From Adenophora triphylla var. japonica (Eukaryota > Streptophyta > Magnoliopsida > Asterales > Campanulaceae): DNA of 64,000 nt. The position numbers and the translations under genes were made by a program. Below are positions 45,733 to 56,997 of the stretch, in pieces (position 1 is the stretch's first letter; each line of letters begins with the position of its first letter). The DNA lies in the NCBI GenBank assembly GCA_022495995.1, contig JAFEMH010002505.1:1-64000 (forward strand), in the 5' to 3' direction. The notes beneath the pieces are model-generated. The model worked only from the letters and a program-made list of their open reading frames with translations, was not told the DNA's origin and searched no databases.

Positions 45733-46499
45733 TGAAAGTTTCGTGTAGCTAGGAAACTTGGATCACGCAATAGGCAAAGGATGTGAGTACAGATGTGTCT
45801 CACAATTGTCCACACATTCACAGATAATGCAGCGGAATAAAACAATTAAATGTAAATAAAATGCAATAACTCAAGAGTTATATACGCTTACTGATCTGTG
45901 TGATCAGCAAACTAGGCTTACGCCCAAAAACCTTTCACTATAAAAACTTTTGTTTCTTACAAAAACAAATAAGTGAAAAACTAAAAATATGAAAATACTA
46001 AACAAGTTCTAATCACCTTCTATGATATGAACAACTCCCCTTTCCCAAGTAGGACTTATTCAATCAGAAGTAAAACAAGAGAACTTTATGAAAACCTAGA
46101 TGTGAGTTACGGATGTAAGCTCACAACCTAAACACAACTCAATCGAATGCTATGAAGTAAGTGTATTTTTCTCTCTAAAAACCTTAGCTTCTCTTTGTGC
46201 TGAATGCCTTGTATTTATAGAGCACCATTGAGAAGATCTTCATGCAATCGACCTCTTCCTTTGTGAGATTCCTTTTCCTATATGAAAACATATAACACAC
46301 TCACAAGGAAATCAAATATTAGTAGGTTAGTCCTAATATAAAACTATGTACATAAATAAAAGATATTTACATAATTACAATCTCTTAATAAAAGTAAGAT
46401 ACTTATAAATCTCCATGAAAGTCCCAAAATCTTCTTACCATATAGAAGTCTTTTGAAATAAGGAAACATAATTATGTTCCCATAAAACTCACGTTTTCA
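45733..46499 (-). repeat. 5' LTR of the Sirevirus-type element
   Basis: Same length and, by eye, the same sequence as 36122-36888 apart from one base. Confidence 0.95.
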
Positions 46500-46504
46500 C
46501 TTTC

Positions 46505-47129
46505 TAACTATAGTTTGAGTAGGGTTAGTACAAAACATGTTGGTTTGTCCTCAGAGTTCATTAATTTGCTCAATTAATCGTGACCAATTATAACTCAAAC
46601 TAATTATGGTTTTGTTTATTGCTAATTAACAATGATAATCGAAACATCCTAGGGAGGATTATTCCTATAATTTTGTAAATTTGTAAGGGTGGTTTGTGCA
46701 ATCATGATAAACAAAGGGACTAGAAGGTTATATACAATGGTTTTTTTTTTTTTTTTTTTTTCATTCAATGAATCTTGTTTTTATTTTATTTTTTCTCTTT
46801 TTATTTCCTCTTTTTTATGTTTTGAGGGTCTACAGTCTACACCCTCCATTCTTACATTTTACATCACCATGTGATGTCTCTTCCCAAATTTTCATAGATG
46901 CTGTCAAACACTGCCAAAGAGCCTGCAAATACAGAAAAGTGTGGGGGCCAAATCTATATACAAGTCATGCATAAAAACAACATAACAAGCTGTATAAAAG
47001 CTACTCTTCATGTTCATCAAATTAAAATATACTCTACTCCCTTTTAATAAATATCACAGTTTCAATTTTTTTTAGTTAAGCCAAATTAAATAATGCATTT
47101 TCTAAATATAAAAAATTATTAGTATATTA
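46505..47129. other. Intergenic right flank of the copia element
   Basis: No gene seen; a T-run of about 22 at 46740-46762. 47031-47070 (CTCTACTCCCTTTTAATAAA) may be the start of a degraded MITE. Confidence 0.5.
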
Positions 47130-47362
47130 CTCCATCCGTTCCAAAATGTTTGTCCCATTTGACTTTTTTGTTGAACTTTGACCACAAATATATGACAATT
47201 TAATTATGTTCATGAAATTCTAAAAATTTCTATTGATTCACCATTAATAATATTATCAACAGCAACTTTTAGAATTTCATGAACATGATTAATCTCTCAT
47301 AAATTTGTGATCAAAGTTCAACAAAAAAGTCAAAAAGGACAAATATTTTGAAACGGAAGGAG
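47130..47362. mobile_element. Stowaway-type MITE forming a long hairpin, 233 bp
   Basis: Starts CTCCATCCGTTCCAAAATGT and ends ATTTTGAAACGGAAGGAG, flanked by TA. Inverted repeats reach far inward: TTTGACTTTTTTGTTGAACT at 47158 against AGTTCAACAAAAAAGTCAAA at 47316. A partial copy lies at 51092-51185. Confidence 0.9.
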
Positions 47363-48288
47363 TATGATACAATAACATTCAAAAAATAAAAAATATATTT
47401 TCAAAGTTTGGTATATCAACTATGATACTTGTGATACTTAGTTATTACTTCTTCGTCGCAGTTTTTACTTTCCTTTTTAGTTTGTTTCAGTTTAAAGTTT
47501 TTAGTTGTTTTATTTCTTAAATGGTAAGTATGAAGTATTTTGGACAATATTTTTCTCATAAAGTTCATATATTACAAAACAATACTTACCTTTACCTATC
47601 TGCTTTTCACCCCCTTTCTTTGGGCAATTATATTCTCTATCCTGTATTATTTTTGACTTAATTTTGTCTCATTTTCTTAATTAATAAATGTGTAAAGTCA
47701 AATTAAAAATGTTTAAATAGAAGAAAGGGATAATTGAGTTGGAATTTGAGAAAACAAAAAATAAAAAAGGACTGGCTCACCTTTCATGACATGCACTATA
47801 CTAGATTCTCTGGCTCTATCTTTCACACACATGCACTCACAGTCATACGTGTCATATATAAGGGCAGTTTTATTTTCAATTAATTTTAGAAAAGAAAAAA
47901 AAAAGATAATGGGAATACTTTTACAGGTTGTGGACTTCTGATTTTTCATATGTTATTTCTCATCCTTTCAGAATCATTAATTTAATTTTTAACCCATTCA
48001 TCTATGGTCAACGGCAGTCCTAGGACTAAATGTTACTCATAAATAAACATTGCAATCTCCGTTTTTAAATAAATGTTCGAAATTTATTTTTGAAAATAAT
48101 TTAAAAATATGATTTTTTTTAATAATAAAGATGTATAAATATTTTTGTTATCTTTTTTCTAAATATTTAATTTTATAATAATAAAATGAATAGCAATCTT
48201 TTTTAATAAAAAACATTTAAAAATAATTTTTTTTTACAAAAAAGAGACATTCATTTTGGGATAAAAAAGAAAAACTTGAAGATATATA
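47363..48288. other. Intergenic, AT-rich
   Basis: No gene seen. 47440-47700 has the ACTTCTTCGTCGCAGTTTTTACTTTCC type of start seen in MITEs, but no matching end was found. Confidence 0.5.
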
Positions 48289-48519
48289 CTCCTTCCGTCC
48301 AGTTACATACTTCACACTTTCTATTTTGGGCGTCCAATTATATACTTCACACTTTGTCTCCTACATTATTTTAATACTCACAACACCATTATAATTTACT
48401 ATTCCCTCCACTCATTCTCTCTCCTATTTTACTTTTACACTCACAATATTATATCATTATTTTTTTTCTTAATCCACGCGTGAACAGTAACTGTGAAGTA
48501 TTAACTTGGACGGAGGGAG
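48289..48519. mobile_element. Stowaway-type MITE, 231 bp
   Basis: Starts CTCCTTCCGTCCAGTTACAT and ends AACTTGGACGGAGGGAG, flanked by TA. The interior (TTACTATTCCCTCCACTCAT) is shared with the MITE at 48948. Confidence 0.88.
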
Positions 48520-48947
48520 TACTTCATCCATATCATAATTAACATCACTAATTTTTTATTTTTATTTTTTGGTTCTAACTAAAATACATGTTGCATTTTA
48601 AACAAATAAATATTTATAATGCAATTTTTACCATGATACAAATAGTATTTAAATAAGATATGATCTCCCGCTTCATAATAAATGTCACACTTTTTTTTAA
48701 TATATCGAGAATAAATGTCATTTTTGTAAATAAGAGAACTATTTTAGTACACTTTCCCACCCTAGAAGAATATAAAAACAAACAAGTAAATCACATTTTT
48801 ACATACATTTATTTTGGGCGAATTAGAAATATTTCTTAAAATAATTTAACAAGTTAATTGTTGACACTTATAAGAGAAATGGAATAGTCAAATTTTGAAA
48901 TAAATAGTGTGATTTTCAAAACAAATCCTTTTTAATGATAACACCTA
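48520..48947. other. Intergenic, AT-rich
   Basis: Nothing recognised beyond MITE-like phrases (CTTCATAATAAATGTCACAC). Confidence 0.5.
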
Positions 48948-49219
48948 CTCCCTCCGTTCCGTTACAAAATACACTTTCCTCATTGGGCATCCCGCTATAA
49001 ATCACACATTTTCTAAAATGGCAAAGAATCTTTACTATTCTCTCTATTCATTCTCTCTCCTACATTATTTTAAAACTCACAACACCATTATAATTTACTA
49101 TTCCCTCCACTCATTCTCTCTCCTATTTTACTTTTACACTCATTACATTTATATCATTATTTTTTTCCTTAATCCACACATAAACAGTAACTTTCTCATT
49201 TGTAGTGGGACGAAGGGAG
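48948..49219. mobile_element. Stowaway-type MITE, 272 bp
   Basis: Starts CTCCCTCCGTTCCGTTACAA and ends TTGTAGTGGGACGAAGGGAG, flanked by TA. Confidence 0.88.
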
Positions 49220-49375
49220 TATATATATTCCTTTTCAAAAACTTTGATGTCGTTTTACTAGGAAGAAAATGGCATTACCTTAGACACACATCATTGCACT
49301 TGACAATTATTTTGTTCTATTTTTCTCTGTTTTTTTGCCAAAAATTTGTAAAAAATGCGTGTTTTTGAACCTTAA

Positions 49376-50640
49376 CAAAAAACGTGTTTTCATTCTCGTT
49401 TTTTAGAATACGATGATTCACTCACTCTCTCTCTCTCTCTCTCTCTTTATCCGTAGCCTCTCTCTCTCTCTCTAAACGCAATTCGCAAATCGTCTTTTCC
49501 AATTTCAATCGCCATCACCGGCGACGTCTCCCCTATCCAAAATCCATTCACTGGCGACCTCCCTCACCGTCTTCTCCGGCTACCATCAACAACCGCTGCT
49601 TCATCACCGTTCATATCAAGAATTTAGACAGAAAAGTTGAAAATTGAAGTTGCAAAATTGATGAGAAATTGAAGAAGATAGAATGGTTGCGGAGTCGAGC
49701 CCCTCGACGTTAACAAGCTCCGAATTGCCCTAATCTCCTTCAATCTTCCGAGTTATCATCGGAGCTTTCAAATTCGACGGGGATTGGAGCAGTGGTTGCG
49801 GAGAGTCATTCCGGTGACTCCATTCAATGGCCGGTTGGTGGGATTTGGTCGAGCTGTTCGCGATTTTAGACAAAGGGGATCAATTCAATTTGGTAAATTG
49901 AAAGAATGGTGTTCTTGGGATGTAGGGAAATTTGAGTGCCAGCTTGTGAGTTTTGAAGTGCCAATATATGTTTTTTTTTTAGTGCCAGTTCATGTATTTT
50001 GGAGTGCCAGTGCTTTTGTTTTTGAATGCCAGTTCATTTAGAATTGAGCGCCAGTTAACGTATAATCAAGTGCCAGTTGGTGTATAATAGAGTGCCAGTT
50101 AGTGTATAATAGAGTGTCAGTAAGTGTGTAACTGAGTGTCAATGTATTTTTGAATGCCAGTTCTTGTAATTTTGAATGCCAGTTCATATTTTTTTGAATG
50201 CCAGTTCATGTTTTTTTTAATATCAGCAAAAATAATTATCAGTGTTTTTGAGTGCCAGTATATGCATTTTTGAGTGCCAGTAAATGTGTTTTCAAATGCC
50301 AGTCCATGTATTTTTTGAATGCCAGTGCTTGTATTTTTGAGAGCCAGCAAAAATATTAGTGTAACAAAGTGCCAGTGTTAGTGTAACAGAGTGTCAGTGT
50401 GAAGAGTGTAAGTTCATGTATAAAAAAATGCCCGTGTAAAAAGTGTCAGTTTCATGTTTATAAAATGCCAGTATGAAATCACTGGTCATTTGTAATATTA
50501 ACACTGGCATTTATCATGGTTGCCAGTAATTACAAAAATGTCACCGTTTATTTTGAACATGGTTGCCAGTAATTACAAAATTGTCACCGTCTATTTTGAA
50601 CAGCTTTTGAAAAACACATTTTTCCTTATCTTAAAAAAAA
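49376..50640. repeat. Dispersed GTGCCAG minisatellite, copy 2, with a possible captured gene fragment
   Basis: From 49936 to 50560 the word GTGCCAGT / ATGCCAGTTCATGT recurs more than 20 times at irregular 20-40-base spacing. The end (TTACAAAAATGTCACCG, twice) matches the right end of the family member at 32860-33560. The left part (49430-49930) has CT microsatellites and GC-richer DNA (CACCGGCGACGTCTCCCCTA) like a host 5' leader. No open frame there has a recognisable product. Confidence 0.65.
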
Positions 50641-50965
50641 AACTAGCTTTTTATAAGACCAACTCTTGTTTTTTAGGATTTGGCCAGTAATAATTTTACT
50701 GTCCGCATTAATTTGGTTATGTTTCTCAATAATTTGATTATTTTATTAGGTTTAAATTAATGATTATTCTTTCTTTCTTTCTTTCTTTGGATGTCACTAA
50801 TGATAATTAATCATGGTTATCAACTTGTTCACGTTTCTTGATACTTAGATTGTGATTTGTAATAATAACTGTGTCATTAGGTTAAAATGACTCGTCCGGT
50901 CAGCTGATTTCAATCGAAAAATAATGGTCTAAACATAAGCATCAAGAACAATCGCACACCACCTA
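50641..50965. other. Intergenic, nothing recognised
   Basis: AT-rich, with a short TTTC tandem run at 50769-50787. Confidence 0.5.
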
Positions 50966-51085
50966 ATGGGTCTTGGCCCAGTGGTATAATGGTGGCTTTC
51001 CGATGGGGAGGTCACCGGTTCGATTCCCCCCAAAGGGGAGGTCACCGGTTCGATTCTCCCCAAGGGAAATCTTGGGCTTGCAACC
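50966..51085 (+). mobile_element. tRNA-derived SINE head with a duplicated B box
   Basis: TGGGTCTTGGCCCAGTGGTA contains a pol III A box (about 50974-50985), and GGTCACCGGTTCGATTCCCC contains a B box (51017-51027). A 30-base segment including the B box (GGGGAGGTCACCGGTTCGAT...) is repeated in tandem at 51047-51057. It is too irregular for a tRNA gene and matches the head of plant SINEs. It ends where a MITE fragment begins. Confidence 0.75.
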
Positions 51086-51091
51086 TCAGTT

Positions 51092-51185
51092 AAGAAATTA
51101 ATCATGTTCATGAAATTGTCATATATTTGTGATCAAAGTTCAACAAAAAAGTCAAATGGGGACAAACATTTTGAGACGGAGGGAG
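51092..51185. mobile_element. Right-hand fragment of a Stowaway-type MITE
   Basis: Matches the second half of the MITE at 47130-47362 (ATGTTCATGAAATT..., AGTTCAACAAAAAAGTCAAA, GAGACGGAGGGAGTA). The left half is missing, replaced by the SINE. Confidence 0.75.
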
Positions 51186-51319
51186 TATTTTATAAAGGGA
51201 ATGATTATCTTTTTGCCCCTCCCTTTCCACCAACAACATATTTGTTTAATAAATAAGAAAATGACCCGGTTTAAAACATGCGGAATCAATTAAACTCACT
51301 CAGAATCTAAGTACACAAA

Positions 51320-51370
<51 letters not shown>

Positions 51371-52546
51371 CACACACACAGAGAGATAAGAGGGAGGACA
51401 CAAGGAAAAAACAGAGAAGTGTTGGGTCTTCTGATGAAGGGGACTGATGTAGAAGGTTAGTGGTAAGCTGAGTTTGGACCATGGTCTAACCTGTCAGCTT
51501 CTCTAACAAAGCCAGAGGAAAAGAAATCCATGTGCTCACCACAGCTCTGCTCTGCTCTTCTCTTCTCACACCATTTCTTCTGCATAATAACCCTAATAAC
51601 ACACCCCAATCATTCACATTTCATAAATCCAACTCTTGTATTTTCCCCCATTTTACACCATCCATATCCATCAAGTTTGGACAAGCCTCACAGCCTACCC
51701 CAGAAGTTTGGTTTCGTCTCCAAATACCCCATCCGTCTCAGTGAACTTTATGAGAACAAGATTGTGCAAAACACCGTTCATACTCTGTTATTTATGGAAT
51801 AAAGTAAACTAAGAACCTTAAACTGATACAGACCAAAAAGGAAAAAGGATAGTAAGAAACTTAAACTTGGATGGAGAGAGTATTAAATTTGTCGCTTCAA
51901 AGATTTAAGGTTAATATAGTTATTTCATATAAACGAAGTTGACAAAGAGGGGATAAGTAAAACGAAACCAAAGTTCAAGGGCGCAATGAGACTTATCCAT
52001 ACCTTAGGGGTGGCCAGTGAAATTAAACCTCCCCAATCCCCATTTTCCCTCTTCACCCCCCAACCCCCACCCTACAATCTGCAATGGTTTCACATCCTTT
52101 TTCCCTCTTTTACTCATCACCTGCACAATTACAAGGCAAAAAACAACTATCACTCAAGCAGACCTATAGATAAACAATGTACAATAAACATATAGACCAG
52201 TCTGCACAAAATGTACAACCTATTCATGTTAGTTTTGATAAAATCCATGGCATATGGTTCCAAACTCGACTCCGTATAAATACAAAAGTCCGTTTCATTT
52301 CACGTTCTTGTCGACTTCCTCCGTGACCTTCTTCATGATTACAGGTTTTGGTGTTGACAAACATGTGCTATCAAATCAAGGTTAAATTACAATCATCAAA
52401 TACCAGGGACAATAGTTAGTACCACTTCACACAAAAAAAAAAAAAAATGTGTTTCAATAATCCCACTTTGAATAGATTTTGTTACGTCGAACAAAAGTGG
52501 ATACATAATTCACTACAAGTAATTTAACCAATATTGTTGCAGTCGT
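51186..52546. other. Intergenic region and probable 3' UTR side of the PIG-W gene
   Basis: A (TC)n microsatellite lies at 51322-51366, followed by a short CA run. Open frames at 51530-51802 and 51986-52195 are short and without family resemblance. A MITE-like end (TTGGATGGAGAGAGTATTA) lies near 51868. The stretch next to 52547 probably includes the PIG-W 3' UTR. Confidence 0.45.
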
Positions 52547-52954
52547 CTACCAAAATTTTAATTTAATGTTGTAAAAATGTGCAAGCCCGGCTAAGGCAGA
52601 AAGAAAAAACATGTAAAGTATTAAGATAATTAGAGCTGTGGGAGAAGAAACAGACAGGGTATTCATGGACATGTTTACCAACCCAGTCAGTACATTTGCC
52701 TGCAGGGGATAAGAGTAAGAGGTTAGTTATAAGATGTGAAATACTCCTTCCATCCCAAAAATAAGCAGTGTATTTCATATTTGAGACATGTTAGTAGCTA
52801 CAGTGAATTATAAAATTAATAATAATAATAATAAGATTTCGTTTTTGTCTCTCACCACAAGAAATGCCCCCAATAAATTATGGTTAAATGCTTCTTCAAG
52901 CAAGGTAAGTTTATTCCCAGGTATATAATCAGAAAGCATTACTATGGCCAGAAC
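52547..52954 (-). CDS. PIGW: PIG-W/GWT1 inositol acyltransferase, last two exons (single copy)
   Basis: Two minus-strand exons, 52954-52856 (99 bp) and 52699-52547 (153 bp, TAG stop), join in phase 0 with GT-AG borders. The first gives VLAIVMLSDYIPGNKLTLLE plus the EEAFNHNLLGAFLV part. The second gives ANVLTGLVNMSMNTLSVSSP..., ending HFYNIKLKFW. This is the conserved C-terminus of plant PIG-W/GWT1 (LLANLLTGLVN..VDT...., end ..LKFW), with hydrophobic segments. PIG-W is a multi-spanning ER enzyme that acylates the inositol of GlcN-PI in GPI-anchor synthesis. In relatives the usual VDT is NMSMNT here. The preceding exons lie in the triplicated block to the right; earlier ones were not found in the window. 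Confidence 0.85.
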
Positions 52955-53034
52955 CTGCAAAATGAGGAGATATTTTAGAGAACAATGAAGTATACCACTC
53001 CTAAAAAGTATCTTGAATAGCAACTATGGAGTTA

Positions 53035-53231
53035 CTCCATGTGTCGCATGATAAATGTCGCAATTTCCCTTTTGATCTGTTCCAAGAAAAATGTTGCGTT
53101 TCTATACCAGGAAAATAATCTTAGTGCAATTTTATTATGGTACAAGCAATGTACAAACAAGTAAAGTACATTCCTTGAAAACGAAAACATTTATTAAGTC
53201 AAAAACAACATTTATTATGGATCGAACGGAG
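53035..53231. mobile_element. Stowaway-type MITE in a PIG-W intron
   Basis: Starts CTCCATGTGTCGCATGATAA and ends TTATTATGGATCGAACGGAG, flanked by TA; 197 bp. It lies just upstream (in transcript sense) of exon 52954-52856. Confidence 0.65.
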
Positions 53232-53667
53232 TACGGTATATGATTTCTTGAAAACTTGTTAAGGCCAGATTTGTAAGCCAATTAATAAGATCACAGCTAT
53301 CATACAAAACTAAGGATTTACTAGCTGAATGATCCTAAAACAATTACTGTTCCCTTCATCCCATAAAATAGTTCCTTTTAACAAGTCAGACCTTTTAAGG
53401 ATGATGCTTTAATTAGTTGTACCTTCTTGAAATTGACTAAAATTAATATTTAAAAAAAAAAAATGACTATTATTTTGGAACAGCACAAAAAGGCACAAAA
53501 AAGGAAAGAGGACCATTATTATGGAAGAGGTGGTAGTTTACGTGTAACTGCTCAGTCTATCACTCTGCCTGAAACATTTTATAGCTAATCCATGTGGTTT
53601 TAAACCAGGCATTTAACCAAATACTGCTTCAAAATTAAATTTAGATGCATGCCTCTGAAGAAAAATA

Positions 53668-53918
53668 CTCACTCAGTTTAGAAATAATCTTCCCACTTTT
53701 TTGTTGTCAATACGATTGTACTTTGAGCAATAAATTTAAGTTAATGCAATTATCCTAATGAAAATTTAAAAATTGTTATTAATACACCATTATAAATACA
53801 TCACTATCAATAACAATTTTTAGATGTTCATTCGGATAATAAATTAACCTAATATAATTGCTCAAAATCTCTTCGTATTGAAAAAAAAAAGTAGGAAGAT
53901 AATTTGGTACGGATAGAG
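53668..53918. mobile_element. Stowaway-type MITE in a PIG-W intron
   Basis: Starts CTCACTCAGTTTAGAAATAA and ends AATTTGGTACGGATAGAG, flanked by TA; 251 bp. Inverted repeat: CTTCCCACTTTTTTGTTGTC against the AAAAAAGTAGGAAGAT end. Confidence 0.7.
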
Positions 53919-55113
53919 TATTACCCAATGTGTTCAATTAGGAACAATTTACAAGAAAATTATTAACAGAGAGAGGAAAAATAACTACTTCCATGTAGAC
54001 AAGTACACCAAAGAGCAAGGAAAGGTAGTTGCCAGGGTGGGAGGGTAACTAAATAATAAAGCATGATTTCAGATAGGACAAGATATTACCTAACAAACCA
54101 ACTTATTACACTCCTCGACTCAGTGAACTGTCAATAAATCTCGATAGAAACTCCCTAACCAAGTCAGGGAGCATTTTGAGCAGCATAAAACATAGTTACC
54201 TGAGTAGTCAATTTGTAAAACTCAACTCTGTCTTGCATCATCTCAATGACGCACCAAACATTTTCATTAATAAAGGTAGACAACCACAAAGCCTACTACG
54301 GTAACAGAAGACAATAGAGTTAATACATAAAAAGATGATCATACTAGGGTCCGGTGCTTCAGCTTAAAACATATAGATATATATAAATCCATATGAATTT
54401 TTTTTTTATTATATGTTGGCCCTTTGTTATAATATTCAAAGAAGTCCCGGACAAATTTAAAAAATTCCAAATTCACCCCGTCGTATCGTAACCAAGCGTA
54501 CATGTGTTGTACCCGTGCCGCACCCATGACATACAACAACAATAACAATAACAACATGAATTGTCATATGTAATTGCAATGAAAAGATGTGAGAAAAAAA
54601 AAAAAAACTAAGAAGTAATTTAAAAGAAGAAATAGGTGGGGGGAAACATTCGGATAAAAAAATAAAAAAAATAAAAATGTACAAGTTAAGAAGAAATAAG
54701 TGAAAAGAAATTTTGAAAAAAACAATAAAGAAAATCAAACCCCTTATTCACACGTTCATTGTAGCATACGCATCTTCGTCACACTCATCTTATGAACATG
54801 ACAATGTTTCACGGCCCAACACTCTATGTCGGGCCAAAATAAAATATTCAGACAAGTATTTGTCGTGTTCATTACGCACCCATTCACACCCATGTCATAT
54901 GTGTGTCTTGTAGCGGCATGGAGGCTCTACATAGTAAAATACAAACAAATAGAGGGAGGAAAGAACTTCAAGTGCATAAAAGCATGTTGAGAAAGCAGTC
55001 ACTTTTTAAAATATGCCAAAGGCTAAGTATGTACCCAGTCCATCTATTGGAGCACCTCGGTAAGCATAACTACTCTTGGTAAGGGGCTTAAGGCCTTCAA
55101 GTACAATAAATAA
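53919..55113 (-). other. Remainder of the large PIG-W intron
   Basis: Intron between exon 55287-55243 and exon 52954. It contains AT-rich DNA, a GTTGTTATTGTTATTGTT-like run on the minus strand near 54530-54560, and no recognisable gene. Confidence 0.5.
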
Positions 55114-55190
55114 TAAGACACAAAGGCACGCAGACCACTAAACCAATAAAGCATATTATATTCCTGCAATTCTTAAGCCAGAGGGGGGAT

Positions 55191-55239
<49 letters not shown>

Positions 55240-55242
55240 AGC

Positions 55243-55664
55243 CTGTAGATTAGAAGCTAATACCGAAGTAACATAGGTCAGGTTGCACTGCAAAAGAAGT
55301 GTCTATTAGTTTTTGTATTACGCACTAATTACAATGCTTCATGCTCCTGTGAAGAATAAATTTCAATTCACATATCTCCAATATCAGGAAACAAAATCAA
55401 GTACGACGAACCATTCTTCGAGAAGGTCTTTCAACATGCCTGTCTAGAATCAATGTTAAGCACCTGGAAGGTTGAAAGGAAAGGGAGTCACCATGTATTC
55501 AAAGTAGAGTGGGGTACATACATTACCAAATAAAGGCATACAAGAAGACAAGAAACAGAATCCAAGCTCTAGTCTTGCCCATTTATTAGCTCTATCATTC
55601 AAATGTTTCCCAAAGAAAAGATAATTCCCCAACTGGACACCAACAAGATACAAGCCCCAGTAAC
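55243..55664 (-). CDS. PIGW: PIG-W/GWT1 internal exons, copy 1 (nearest the 3' exons)
   Basis: Three exons on the minus strand: 55664-55527 (138 bp), 55443-55412 (32 bp) and 55287-55243 (45 bp). The first encodes YWGLYLVGVQLGNYLFFGKH and continues to CMPLF, matching the PIG-W NREGI..LGY....GVQ.G block after its NREGI part. The second gives DRHVERPSRRM, the conserved D+.VER.SRR motif. The third gives CNLTYVTSVLASNLQ. All acceptors are AG. Donors are GTAATG, GTTCGT and a GC donor (CAG/GCTAGT) for the last. The frame joins exon 52954 in phase 0. The exon before 55664 must supply one base of a Gly codon and was not found. Confidence 0.82.
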
Positions 55665-55879
55665 CTGAAAAGAAAAACAAGGAAATGCCTGATGAAAATG
55701 TGTCATCAAATGCCAAGCGAAGCAAAATATAAAAGATTAATGGTCAAAAGGTTCAGCCGTCATTGTAAGTGCTTTACTTTGAAACTTGAGGAAAGAACTT
55801 CACCAAACCAATAACTAACTTTTGCATGTAGCCACGCATCTACCTGTGTGACATAATAACTGGCTGATTTTGCAAAATA

Positions 55880-56160
55880 CTCCCTCCATCCCACGTGAGT
55901 AGTGGATATATTCCCTTTTCCGTCCGTCCCACGTGAGTGAATACTACCTAAAATGGCAAAGTTTTAATACTATTACTCCCACTCATTTTCTCTCCTGCTT
56001 TATTTTATACTCACAACACCAATCAACTTACTATTCTCCCAATCATTCTCTCTCCTATTTAATTTTTCATACTCACAAACATCTCCCGCTATTTCTCTCT
56101 CCTACTTTTCCTTAATTCTTGTGCCATATTTTTGGTATCCACTCTCGTGGGACGAAGAGT
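55880..56160. mobile_element. Stowaway-type MITE, array copy 1
   Basis: Starts CTCCCTCCATCCCACGTGAG and ends ACTCTCGTGGGACGAAGAG. It belongs to the duplicated R part. Confidence 0.82.
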
Positions 56161-56273
56161 GGTTAATAACAATGATGATTCATATCCAAAAATAAAATAA
56201 AATAAAATCCTTGACGAATCAGTAGAAAGTTTAGCAAAGAAGATGGTTCATGTCAAAAGAGCATTTTGGAAGT

Positions 56274-56565
56274 GGGGTAGGCGGGGTGGGTGGGGCAGTT
56301 TCCAAAAAAAAAATTAAAAAAAAAAATTTTTTTTTGGGGGTGGGGGGGGTTGGGGGTGGGGTAGGCGGGGGCGGGTGGGGCGGTTTCCAAAAAAAAAAAA
56401 AATTGGGTGGGGGTGGGGTAGGCGGGGTGGGTGGGGCGGTTTCCAAAAAAAATTTTTTTTTTTGGGGGAGGTGGGGGGTGGGGTAGGCAGGGGGTGGGTG
56501 GGGCGGTTTCCAAAAAAAAAAAAATTTTTTTGGGGGGGGGGTGGGGTGGGGTGGGTGGGGGCAGT
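56274..56565. repeat. G-rich minisatellite, copy 1
   Basis: Five units of roughly 55-80 bp: GTGGGGTAGGCGGGG, then GTGGGTGGGGCGGTTTCC, then an A-run and a T-run. The runs of three or more G could form G-quadruplexes, and the A-run/T-run forms a palindrome. Open frames here are Gly/Pro-rich artefacts. Confidence 0.92.
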
Positions 56566-56599
56566 TAAATTTTTTTTTAATTATTATTATTATTATGTT

Positions 56600-56868
56600 G
56601 TACCGAGCGTAATATGAGTTGTACATTAAGGCCAAGAACAAGAGTTGTAAAATGATTTACGAATTTGAAATTGGTAAATCATTTTACAAAGAAAACCTCC
56701 TTTTTTTACATCCTTGTAAAATGTTTTACATTTGACTTTCTTTTACAAGTGGTTACCAAACACTCGAAAGTAGGTAAAACATTTTTCGGAAAACATTTTA
56801 CTTGAAACAAACACTCGAAAACAAGGAAAACATTTTCCGGAAAATGTTTTACATGAACAAACGGAGCC
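56600..56868. mobile_element. Possible hAT-like MITE in the S part (also at 58347-58613)
   Basis: Begins near TTAAGGCCAAGAACAAGAGT plus TGTAAAATG and ends with TTTTACATGAACAAACGGAG plus CCTAA. This is a loose inverted repeat of the kind seen in short hAT-like elements, with internal TTTCGGAAAACATTTTAC / TTTTCCGGAAAATG motifs. No clear target duplication. Confidence 0.45.
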
Positions 56869-56945
56869 TAAGACACAAAGGCACGCAGACCACTAAACCA
56901 ATAAAGCATATTATATTCCTGCAATTCTTAAGCCAGAGGGGGGAT

Positions 56946-56994
<49 letters not shown>

Positions 56995-56997
56995 AGC

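Larger units (their letters stand above)
36122..46499 (-). mobile_element. Complete Ty1/copia retrotransposon, Sirevirus (SIRE/Maximus) type, 10.4 kb
   Basis: Two 767-bp LTRs (36122-36888 and 45733-46499) are flanked by the 5-bp duplication CTTTC (36117-36121 and 46500-46504). The primer site next to the right LTR reads TGGTATCAGAGCC on the minus strand, complementary to initiator tRNA-Met, so transcription runs leftward. Order in that direction is gag, protease, integrase, reverse transcriptase, RNase H, a non-coding gap, an additional ORF and polypurine tracts, as in Sireviruses. By eye the LTRs differ at one base (36195 C versus T in the other), so insertion was recent, yet gag and pol frames are broken many times. 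Confidence 0.95.

Noticed and set aside
50966..51030. Possible tRNA gene
   Set aside because: A and B boxes are present but the stems of a cloverleaf do not pair and the B box is duplicated; a SINE fits better.
51530..51802. Two overlapping short frames that could be a small gene
   Set aside because: No family resemblance, no splice structure and low-complexity composition.
55933..56115. Short open frame repeated three times (also near 57689 and 59426)
   Set aside because: It lies within the MITE body; repetition reflects the tandem array.
56231..56641. Open frames rich in Pro/Phe or Gly in the G-rich minisatellite
   Set aside because: They follow the repeat unit and change with homopolymer length.
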